DNA from: Chersky-806 sp036502405
GTDB taxonomy: Bacteria; Actinomycetota; Acidimicrobiia; IMCC26256; JAENVU01
Assembly: GCA_036502405.1 (NCBI GenBank)
Contig: DASXYP010000139.1
Location: 1-9,795 of the forward strand
DNA: 9,795 nucleotides
Direction of reading: 5' to 3'
Part shown: piece after piece, positions 1 to 5,483 of the stretch
How positions within the stretch are numbered: the first letter of the stretch is position 1
How the letters are laid out: every line of letters begins with the position of its first letter
Notes under the pieces: generated by a model
Seen by the model: only the letters and a program-made list of their open reading frames with translations
Database searches by the model: none
Told to the model about the DNA's origin: nothing
Position numbers and translations under genes: made by a program

Positions 1-189
1 GCCCGCGAAGAACGTGGTGAGCGCATCGGTGACGTCCGTGGCGCCGGTGCGGTCGATCGTGTCCGGAACCGAGACGGTCGTCGCGGCGACCGCGCGCGGA
101 GGCGCGACCGCGATGACCGACGACGCGACGAGCACCGCGCCCGCGATCGCGACGCCGCGACGGGCCGGACCCGGGAGCGCGCTCAGCAG
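1..189 (-). CDS. Probable secreted beta-helix-type protein, N-terminal part (runs off left edge)
   Basis: An open minus-strand frame covers the left edge; only about 63 residues of the N-terminus are in the window. It reads as an export signal: a short n-region with Pro-Ala-Arg-Arg, a hydrophobic stretch (GVAIAGAVLVASSVIAVA), then an Ala-rich cleavage region. The next segment, TVSVPDTIDRTGATDVTDAL, resembles the start of right-handed parallel beta-helix (pectate-lyase-like) proteins, where an 'ID.TGATDVT.AL' stretch opens the first coil. The start is unclear. There is no in-frame ATG, GTG or TTG upstream of the hydrophobic region, back to an in-frame stop at 340-342. The options are CTG at 187-189 or 184-186 (which keeps the arginines) and GTG at 133-135 (which gives a very short signal). 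It lies just downstream of a terminator-like hairpin, so it may have its own promoter. The family assignment rests on a short segment. Confidence 0.5.
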   Translation of the reverse strand, partial: MLSALPGPARRGVAIAGAVLVASSVIAVAPPRAVAATTVSVPDTIDRTGATDVTDALTTFFAG

Positions 190-228
190 CGTGGAACGTC
201 CCGGGCGGACCCGGGTCCGGACGCGAGT

Positions 229-254
229 GGGGCGGGGCCCGAAGGCCCCGCCCC
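229..254 (-). terminator. Hairpin terminator with UUCG tetraloop
   Basis: A perfect 11-bp GC stem pairs 229-239 with 244-254. Read as minus-strand RNA the four-base loop is UUCG closed by a C-G pair, the classic ultra-stable tetraloop. It begins 24 bases after the stop codon of the secreted-protein gene at 278. No U-tract follows, which is common for terminators in GC-rich actinobacteria. It separates that gene from the partial gene at the left edge. Confidence 0.75.
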
Positions 255-277
255 GTCGCCGTGCTCGTTGCGTGGTG

Positions 278-1081
278 CTACTTCGAAAGGTCCACGGAAC
301 CGCTGGCGATCCCGAGCTTCGTGATGCCCTTCGGTGCCTTCAGCGACCAGACACCCTTCTTGTTCTTGGCGCTGGCCTGGCAGGCGAACTTCGTACCAGC
401 GTTCGCGCTGGTCCGAGGCGTGAGCGCAGAGGACGAGAGGAAGGCCGTCAAGGTCTTCGAGTCCACGTTGGCCAGCGTGCTGCTGTGGCCGGAACCGGCG
501 AAGGAACCGGTGAGCGTTCCCCCGTTGATCCGGAAGCCTGCACCCTCGGAGCTCTGCACGAGCCCGGTGCCAGCGGTCGGCGCGATGGTGAAGCCCTTCG
601 TCGCCGACTTGTAGGTGATGCTCGTGGTGAACTGCGCGGTGCTCGGGCCTGTCGGTGCAACGAGGCCGGCGCAGGTCGCCGGGTCGGGGCTACCGGGGTG
701 GGCCGGGTCCGTGCTCAGGGCCAGGTCGACTTCCTTGACGGACGCCGTGTGGCCGGCGCCATCGGTGACCGTGCCGGTGCAGCTGGTGGCCTTCGCCTTC
801 GGCGCGGACACCAGGACCGGGCCGTTCAGCACCCAGCTGTTGTTGTCCGGAATCGCGGCGAAGCTCGGGTCCGAGTCGCCCGAGTGGTCGCTCTGCACCC
901 ACGGGTCACGAAGCGCGACGCTGAGCACAGCCTTCGACTTGATCGCCGAGCACGTGATGTGGCTGCCCGTCGTCGCGGTGATCTGGATGCTCGCCGCCGA
1001 AGCGGACCCCACCCCGAAGGCAACGAGACCACTGAGGGCGATCGCCCCCGCGGCCGCAGCCGTTGCAAGCTTACGAATCAT
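278..1081 (-). CDS. Sec-exported four-cysteine protein of unknown function
   Basis: The protein has 267 residues. Residues 1-29 form a standard Sec signal peptide: MIRK, an Ala/Leu/Val-rich core, and SASA before the likely cleavage at 29/30. The mature part is rich in Ser, Thr, Ala and Gly, has no membrane anchor, and carries four cysteines (44, 101, 137, 234), an even number that could form two disulfides. The alternating beta-type pattern suggests an all-beta extracellular domain. I do not recognise the family. The frame stays open 48 codons further upstream, but the ATG at 1079-1081 is chosen because it gives a clean signal peptide and has a strong GGAG/AGGA ribosome site. The reading DLSK followed by TAG ends it just before a strong hairpin. 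It is transcribed divergently from the Tat-protein/sugar-dehydrogenase operon, so a cell-surface role is possible but not shown. Confidence 0.85.
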   Translation of the reverse strand: MIRKLATAAAAGAIALSGLVAFGVGSASAASIQITATTGSHITCSAIKSKAVLSVALRDPWVQSDHSGDSDPSFAAIPDNNSWVLNGPVLVSAPKAKATSCTGTVTDGAGHTASVKEVDLALSTDPAHPGSPDPATCAGLVAPTGPSTAQFTTSITYKSATKGFTIAPTAGTGLVQSSEGAGFRINGGTLTGSFAGSGHSSTLANVDSKTLTAFLSSSALTPRTSANAGTKFACQASAKNKKGVWSLKAPKGITKLGIASGSVDLSK

Positions 1082-1092
1082 TCTTCCTCTCC
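1082..1092 (-). promoter_or_regulatory. Ribosome binding site that fixes the start at 1081
   Basis: Read on the minus strand this is GGAGAGGAAGA directly before ATG, with GGAG seven bases from the start. It supports the internal ATG over the upstream start that would add 48 residues of non-signal sequence. Confidence 0.8.
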
Positions 1093-1123
1093 CATTGTCC
1101 GACGTCCCTGTGCGGTATGGGGG

Positions 1124-1152
1124 CATAGACACCCGTTCACACCACACTGCAA
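1124..1152 (-). promoter_or_regulatory. Candidate sigma70-type promoter for the secreted-protein gene
   Basis: On the minus strand a -35-like TTGCAG (1147-1152) is followed after 17 bases by a -10-like TCTATG (1124-1129). It lies about 45 bases upstream of the ATG at 1081. The boxes are imperfect and this is a by-eye match. The -35 lies inside a pair of direct repeats. Confidence 0.4.
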
Positions 1153-1162
1153 GGCACTGCAA
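1145..1162. repeat. Direct repeat CACTGCAA, two copies 10 bp apart
   Basis: CACTGCAA occurs at 1145-1152 and 1155-1162, a period of exactly one helical turn. The first copy contains the -35-like box of the minus-strand candidate promoter. The arrangement suits a regulator contacting one DNA face, but no regulator is identified. Confidence 0.5.
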
Positions 1163-1226
1163 TGAGATTGGTGATTCGGCTTCCCCCCGCCGGGGACGGT
1201 AACAGGACATCTCACGCCCGTCCACG

Positions 1227-1248
1227 ACTTCATGCGAACTTCATCACG
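1227..1248. repeat. Tandem 11-bp repeat units (ACTTCAT core)
   Basis: ACTTCAT occurs at 1227-1233 and 1238-1244, giving two 11-bp units. A weaker related unit may follow at 1249-1259. OmpR/PhoB-type response regulators, including actinobacterial PhoP, bind direct repeats of 11-bp period with a TTCA-like core. The match here is suggestive only. Confidence 0.35.
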
Positions 1249-1266
1249 GTCCGTCACGCCTTGGGA

Positions 1267-1295
1267 TTGATCGCGCGATCGGCGGTCTTTATCTC
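1267..1295 (+). promoter_or_regulatory. Weak candidate plus-strand promoter
   Basis: TTGATC (1267-1272) and TATCTC (1290-1295) are separated by 17 bases in an AT-richer stretch. The -35 box overlaps a 12-bp palindrome (1269-1280). It would give a leader of over 200 bases before the ATG at 1522, so it may not be the main promoter of that operon. Confidence 0.25.
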
Positions 1296-1420
1296 ACTAT
1301 GCGTGGAGGTACATTTCCCGTTCCCGCACCCCTCGGAAGCCGCCCTCAACCCCACCGCCCGGGCCGCCGATCGAGGTGAATGGCCCCCGACCGCGTCGCC
1401 CACGCACCGTGGGGAGGCTC

Positions 1421-1455
1421 GTGGTGGGATGTACCACTTGGGGGGCCCGTGGTAC
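1421..1455. promoter_or_regulatory. Inverted-repeat cluster, possible operator
   Basis: GTACCAC at 1431-1437 and GTGGTAC at 1449-1455 form a perfect 7-bp inverted repeat with an 11-base spacer. A further GTGGT at 1421-1425 pairs with ACCAC at 1433-1437. Three related half-sites thus lie 67 to 101 bases upstream of the ATG at 1522. A dimeric repressor or activator site is plausible; mutually exclusive RNA hairpins in the leader are the alternative. Confidence 0.4.
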
Positions 1456-1521
1456 CTTCGCGGACCCTCAGGGCGCGGTGCGTGACCTGCGGAGGGGCTG
1501 GTCACAGCCGGGGAGCAGTTC

Positions 1522-2436
1522 ATGCCTGCGGACAGTGAGCGAGACGAGGACGGCCTCACCCGGCGCCAGGTCCTCGCGCGCGGCGCCGTCGCCGCCGGGG
1601 TGGTCTGGGCCGCCCCCGTGATCCGCACCGCCACCGCGTACGCCACGAGCTCGGCCGGCACCGAGCGACCCTGCACGAGCTTCTACACGGTCTGCATCGA
1701 CCCCCTGGGCATCCGGCCCGTGCGGTTCCCGCCCGGCGACGCGTACGACGACATCTCGGACGAGGCGGCGGCGAGCGTGTCGACCACCACGAGCACGAGC
1801 ACCACGTCGACGAGCACGAGCACGACCACCAGCACCAGCACGACCACCAGCACCAGCACCACGACCACGACCACGCCGCCGGCGGCCGGCAGCCCGGCGG
1901 CGGCGAAGGCCGCGAACAACGCGGCCGAGAGCGCGGCGGCGTCGACCACGACGTCGACGACCAGGCCCGACGACTTCGGGCTGTTCCCGACGACGACCCC
2001 CACCACGCCCGGCGCGGCCCCGGCCGCGCCGGTCGACCCGCACCAGCTCGAGCTCGCGGCTGCCGAGGGCGCGGCCGCCGCGGGCGCGCCCGACAACGTC
2101 CCGCCGGGGATCAAGGACTGGCTCACCCGCAACCCCAACGTGCCGGTGCGCTACCCCGAGGTGCTCCCCGAGCTCACCCAGGTCAACGACGAGGCGTGGG
2201 CCGTGACCCTCGCGCCGGTGGACGGGCCCGACCCGCTCACGCACCAGTGCCGCGCGGTCCGGGGCTACGCGCAGTGCCGGGGCAGGTACGCCGAGTACTA
2301 CGTCGACCCCGACCCGCCCGACCCGGACGACGCGGGCCGGCGACTCATCTTCCCCAACCCGCTCGCGGACAATCTGAACCGCGACCCGACGGCGTTGATC
2401 GAGAACCTGATCTTCGTCTACTGCTGCCCGCAGTAG
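1522..2436 (+). CDS. Tat-exported Ser/Thr-rich protein of unknown function
   Basis: The protein has 304 residues. The N-terminus is a twin-arginine signal: LTRRQVLAR (Arg14-Arg15), a hydrophobic stretch to about residue 34, and an AYA cleavage site near residue 41. Tat export implies the protein leaves the cytoplasm folded or with a cofactor. Residues 87-118 are almost only Ser and Thr, a mucin-like linker, followed by Ala/Pro-rich low-complexity sequence to about residue 190. The C-terminal 110 residues look folded and contain Cys243, Cys252 and a terminal Cys301-Cys302 pair; Cys51 and Cys58 sit just after the signal. No known domain is recognised. The start has a GGGGAG ribosome site (1510-1515) six bases upstream. 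The dehydrogenase gene follows after only 5 bases, so the two are probably one operon. The Ser/Thr tract is a plausible O-glycosylation target; that is inference. Confidence 0.85.
   Translation: MPADSERDEDGLTRRQVLARGAVAAGVVWAAPVIRTATAYATSSAGTERPCTSFYTVCIDPLGIRPVRFPPGDAYDDISDEAAASVSTTTSTSTTSTSTSTTTSTSTTTSTSTTTTTTPPAAGSPAAAKAANNAAESAAASTTTSTTRPDDFGLFPTTTPTTPGAAPAAPVDPHQLELAAAEGAAAAGAPDNVPPGIKDWLTRNPNVPVRYPEVLPELTQVNDEAWAVTLAPVDGPDPLTHQCRAVRGYAQCRGRYAEYYVDPDPPDPDDAGRRLIFPNPLADNLNRDPTALIENLIFVYCCPQ
1780..1875 (+). repeat. Low-complexity Ser/Thr codon tract with 18-bp tandem duplication
   Basis: This stretch is built almost entirely of ACC/ACG/AGC/TCG codons. Within it an 18-bp unit (1821-1838) is repeated perfectly at 1839-1856, encoding two copies of a six-residue Thr/Ser unit in frame. 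Such a tract can change length by slippage without shifting the frame. Confidence 0.85.
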
Positions 2437-2441
2437 CTGCC

Positions 2442-3752
2442 ATGCCCGGTGAGGGGGGAGTCGGCGCGCTGCTCGACCGGATCGACGAGCGCACCGCGCA
2501 CGTCGTCGTCGTCGGGCAGGGCTACGTGGGGCTGCCGGTCGCGATGCGGTCTGCGGAAGCCGGCTTCCGGGTCACCGGCTACGAGCTGGACGCGACGCGG
2601 CTCGCGTCGCTCCAGGCCGGGCGGTCCTACGTCGAGGACGTGCCGAGCGAGCGGATCGCCGCCGCGCTCCGTGGGGGGTACGTCGCCAGCGATCGGGGCG
2701 AAGACCTCGCGCGCTTCGACGTCGCGGTCATCTCGGTGCCGACGCCGCTGCGCGAGGGCGCGCCGGACCTCTCGTACGTCGAGTCTGCGGCCGGGACGCT
2801 CGCGCGGTCGCTGACCCCGGGCGCGCTGGTCATCCTCGAGTCCACCACCTATCCGGGGACGACCGAGGAGCTGCTGCGCCCGCTGCTCGAGCAGTCCGGG
2901 CTGCGGGCCGGCGTGGACTTCTTCCTCGGGTACTCGCCCGAGCGCATCGACCCCGGCAACCCGTCCTGGACCTTCGAGACCACCCCGAAGGTCGTGTCGG
3001 GTGTCGACGCGGACTCGCTGCGCGCGGTCGAGGCCTACTACGGCGCGCTCGTCGACAAGGTCGTCCCGGTCGGGTCGACCGCCGAGGCCGAGCTGGTCAA
3101 GCTGCTCGAGAACACGTTCCGCCACGTGAACATCGCGCTCGTCAACGAGCTGGCGATGTTCGCGGGCGACCTCGACGTGGACATCTGGCGGGCGATCGAC
3201 GCCGCGTCCACCAAGCCCTTCGGGTACATGCGCTTCACCCCGGGCCCGGGCGTCGGCGGCCACTGCCTGCCGGTGGACCCGTCCTACCTGTCCTGGCGGG
3301 TGCGGCGGCGTTCGGGGCAGTCGTTCCGCTTCGTCGAGCTCGCGAACGACGTCAACGAGCACATGCCGGACTACGTCGTGCGTCGCATCACGGCGATGCT
3401 GAACCAGCGCGAGCGCGCGGTGAAGGGCACGAAGATCCTGCTGCTCGGGATCGCGTACAAGGCCGCGACCTCGGACTGGCGTGAGTCACCGTCGATCGCG
3501 GTCGCGGAGCGGCTCGCGGCGCTGGGGGCGGACCTGCGCGCCTGCGACCCGCACATCCCGGCCGTGCTCCAGCCCGGCCTCCAGATGGAGCTCGTCGACT
3601 TCGACGCCGCCAACCTGGGCGCGGCCGACCTCGTCGTCGTGCTCGTCGACCACCCGGAGTTCGACGCCGACGAGATCTGCCGTCATGCCTCGGTCGTGTT
3701 CGACACGAAGGGGCTGCTGCGCGAGCGCACCTTCGACGGCGAGACCCTCTAG
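2442..3752 (+). CDS. Nucleotide-sugar 6-dehydrogenase (UDP-glucose/UDP-HexNAc dehydrogenase family)
   Basis: The 436-residue protein is full length for the family, which oxidises C6 of a UDP-sugar (UDP-Glc, UDP-GlcNAc or UDP-ManNAc) to the uronate in two NAD-dependent steps. The N-terminal Rossmann domain has GQGYVGLP (25-32) and an acidic residue ending strand 2 (YELD, 47-50). Further conserved motifs are SVPTPL (98-103), ESTTYPGTTEE (133-143), YSPERIDPGN (164-173) and the central-domain ELVKLLENTFR (217-227, Lys220). The catalytic loop GGHCLPVDP holds the nucleophile Cys275. The C-terminal domain begins near 331 with LLLGIAYK and DWRESP. DWRESP and the overall style favour the WbpA/WecC-type HexNAc branch over plain UDP-glucose dehydrogenase, but substrate cannot be settled by eye. 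The ATG at 2442 lies 5 bases after the previous stop; a longer in-frame extension into that gene lacks family similarity. There is no clear ribosome site, so coupling is likely. Confidence 0.95.
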   Translation: MPGEGGVGALLDRIDERTAHVVVVGQGYVGLPVAMRSAEAGFRVTGYELDATRLASLQAGRSYVEDVPSERIAAALRGGYVASDRGEDLARFDVAVISVPTPLREGAPDLSYVESAAGTLARSLTPGALVILESTTYPGTTEELLRPLLEQSGLRAGVDFFLGYSPERIDPGNPSWTFETTPKVVSGVDADSLRAVEAYYGALVDKVVPVGSTAEAELVKLLENTFRHVNIALVNELAMFAGDLDVDIWRAIDAASTKPFGYMRFTPGPGVGGHCLPVDPSYLSWRVRRRSGQSFRFVELANDVNEHMPDYVVRRITAMLNQRERAVKGTKILLLGIAYKAATSDWRESPSIAVAERLAALGADLRACDPHIPAVLQPGLQMELVDFDAANLGAADLVVVLVDHPEFDADEICRHASVVFDTKGLLRERTFDGETL

Positions 3753-3770
3753 TGGGTCGCTGACTCCGCG

Positions 3771-4724
3771 GTGCCCGGGTCCACGGCTGCCGACGTCGGG
3801 CATCTCGGCATCCTCGTCGTCTGCTACCTGAAGGACGACGACGATCTCCCGTTGCTCGAGCTCCACCTCGAGCGCGTGGCCAAGCACACCCAGGGGACAC
3901 CGTCGACGGCGTTCATGGCGGCGAACCGCGCGTCCCCGGCGGCGCGGGCCCTCCTCGAGGCGGCTCCGGGCGTGGTGGTCTGCGCGACCCCGGACACGGA
4001 GCTGCGGGGCAGCCGCGAGCACGCGTTCCAGCTCGACCACCTCGTGGGCCGTGCGCTCGACGCGGACGTGACGCACCTCTGCACCCTCGACGTCGACTCC
4101 TTCCCGATCCGCGACGACTGGGTGCGCGTCGTCGCCCGGCACCTGCCGGCCGATGCCGGGCTCGCGGCGATCTCGAGGGTCGAGAACGGCGACTCGATGC
4201 TCCCGCACCCGTCCTGCACGTTCGCGCGGCGCGACTTCTTCGAACGGTTCTCGCCGAGCTTCTCGCCCGACTCGGACGGGACGTCCGAGTTCCGGGCGTT
4301 CCTGCGCGAGACGGGCCAGCGTGCGGATACCGGCATCCGGCTCGGGTACGCGCTGTGGGCCGCGGGGCTCCCGTGGGGCCGGCTCGTACGCACGAACGTC
4401 GACGATCCGCACTACCTGATGGCGGGGGTCTACGCGGACTCGGTGTTCCACCTCGGCGGGATCGGGCGCGGCAAGCTCTTCCGCAAGGACCTGCAGGAGT
4501 CCCGGGTGCACCGACTGACCCGTCCCCTCGAGCGGCTCCCGGTCGGGCACGGAGCGGCGGCGAAGGCCAAGCGCTCGGTGCTGACCCGGGCGCGGGCCAA
4601 GACGGAAGCCGAGATCGGCGCGCGCAACCGCGTGGTCTACGCGTCGCTGCGCGAGCAGCTCCTGGCGGATCCCGATGCGCTGTTGGCACGGCTGCGCGGC
4701 GAGGCGGCGATCACAGACCGGTGA
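3771..4724 (+). CDS. Putative GT-A-type glycosyltransferase
   Basis: The protein has 317 residues and no signal or membrane segment. The N-terminal strand GILVVCYLKDDDD (13-25) leads into a nucleotide-binding type fold. The hydrophobic strand THLCTLDVDSFP (101-112) carries a DXD motif (Asp107, Asp109), the metal/nucleotide-sugar site of GT-A enzymes. SVFHLGG (224-230) may provide the C-terminal metal-ligand histidine seen in many GT-A enzymes. The C-terminal 70 residues are basic and helical. The exact family and sugar are unknown. The GTG at 3771 is the first start codon after the dehydrogenase stop, which lies in the same frame 18 bases upstream; there is no good ribosome site. It probably uses the sugar acid made by the neighbouring dehydrogenase. 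Its 3' end overlaps the convergent methyltransferase gene by 14 bases. Confidence 0.75.
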   Translation: MPGSTAADVGHLGILVVCYLKDDDDLPLLELHLERVAKHTQGTPSTAFMAANRASPAARALLEAAPGVVVCATPDTELRGSREHAFQLDHLVGRALDADVTHLCTLDVDSFPIRDDWVRVVARHLPADAGLAAISRVENGDSMLPHPSCTFARRDFFERFSPSFSPDSDGTSEFRAFLRETGQRADTGIRLGYALWAAGLPWGRLVRTNVDDPHYLMAGVYADSVFHLGGIGRGKLFRKDLQESRVHRLTRPLERLPVGHGAAAKAKRSVLTRARAKTEAEIGARNRVVYASLREQLLADPDALLARLRGEAAITDR

Positions 4725-5460
4725 GGCCGACGAACTTGCGGCCGCCACCGAAGACCCGGAATTCCGTCCCCGACTGCTGCACCCAGTCGCGGAAGAACGT
4801 GTTGTCGTCGATGTCGTCCATCACGAGCACCGCCTCAGGGCTCAGCCGGGTGCGGATCGCCTCCATCACGAAGGCACGGCCTTCGACGCTCTTGTCCGAG
4901 TCGTAGTGCACGAGGTCGATCGTGTCGATGTCCGGGAGGAACTCGGCCAGGTTCGCGCGGTCACCGTTCAGGCCGAGGTGCCAGTGCGGCTTGTACGCGT
5001 CGTCGACCAGGCACCCCACGTACCGCTCGGGCGCGTCGAGGCGGAAGTACGGGAAGTCGCTCGAGTACAGGGTGCCCTCCCCGTTCTTGTCCATCGCGGC
5101 GAGGATCGCCTGGCTCGTGTAGCCGGCTGCGACGCCCGTCTCGAGCACGACGCGCGGCCTCCGGTAGCGCACGAGGAAGTGCACGAGCTGGTAGTGCCCG
5201 CCGCCGCGCAGTGGCACCGCGTGCTCGTCGAGGCGGGCCTGGGCCACGACGCGGAAGTCCGCCGCCCACGCCTGCGCCTCGGCCCAGAGGTCGGGATCCA
5301 GCGCGGCGGCGAAGCCGGCCAGGCTCTCGACGTGCGCCCCGGCCCACTCGACCGCCTCGTCGCGGTGGCTGGGCTTCAGCCGGGCTGCGACCTTACGCGC
5401 CATCACCGGCAGGTAGTGCGGACGCAGCGCGTTGCGGGCGACGTTTCGCAGCGTCGACAT
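4711..5460 (-). CDS. Class I SAM-dependent methyltransferase
   Basis: The protein has 249 residues from the ATG at 5458-5460. The Rossmann core begins with motif I VVLETGVAAGYTS (104-116), the glycine-rich SAM loop. It continues with the post-I region YSSDFPYF (132-139), the acidic strand DLVHYDSDKS (182-191) and VLVMDDIDDN (211-220). This order and the HYDSDKS/MDDI motifs resemble the Methyltransf_24 type often found in glycan and natural-product loci. An N-terminal helical part of about 90 residues precedes the core. A TTG at 5485-5487 overlaps the stop of the upstream PqqD gene (TTGA) and would add nine residues; ATG is preferred, but the coupled TTG is possible because neither start has a clear ribosome site. 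As last gene of the five-gene minus operon it may methylate that system's product or a sugar; the substrate is unknown. Confidence 0.88.
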   Translation of the reverse strand: MSTLRNVARNALRPHYLPVMARKVAARLKPSHRDEAVEWAGAHVESLAGFAAALDPDLWAEAQAWAADFRVVAQARLDEHAVPLRGGGHYQLVHFLVRYRRPRVVLETGVAAGYTSQAILAAMDKNGEGTLYSSDFPYFRLDAPERYVGCLVDDAYKPHWHLGLNGDRANLAEFLPDIDTIDLVHYDSDKSVEGRAFVMEAIRTRLSPEAVLVMDDIDDNTFFRDWVQQSGTEFRVFGGGRKFVGLTGL

Positions 5461-5483
5461 CGGGCGCAGGGTAGCGGGCGCGC

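Larger units (their letters stand above)
1082..1521. other. Divergent intergenic region with candidate control elements
   Basis: These 440 bases separate the minus-strand secreted-protein gene from the plus-strand operon. They are visibly less GC-rich than the genes, especially at 1130-1320. I find no convincing coding frame; short ORFs crossing it lack ribosome sites and recognisable protein character. It holds candidate promoters for both directions, two pairs of direct repeats (spacing 10 and 11), a 12-bp palindrome (GATCGCGCGATC at 1269-1280) and an inverted/direct half-site cluster (1421-1455), each listed separately or in the findings. Confidence 0.7.

Noticed and set aside
14..1165. 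Long plus-strand ORF of 383 codons
   Set aside because: It is Arg/Gly/Ala-rich with no domain character and lies antisense to the secreted-protein gene, which has a signal peptide, ribosome site and terminator.
1162..1485. Small plus-strand ORF in the divergent intergenic region
   Set aside because: It has no convincing ribosome site or protein-like composition and runs across candidate regulatory repeats.
2196..2441. N-terminal extension of the sugar dehydrogenase into the preceding gene
   Set aside because: The extension is Pro/Arg/Gly-rich out-of-frame sequence of the Tat-protein gene; the family begins with the short stretch before the Rossmann motif, consistent with ATG 2442.
3486..4748. 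Long minus-strand ORF of 420 codons
   Set aside because: It is antisense to the dehydrogenase and glycosyltransferase, both of which have recognisable motifs; its Arg/Val/Glu-rich composition is typical of a high-GC shadow frame.
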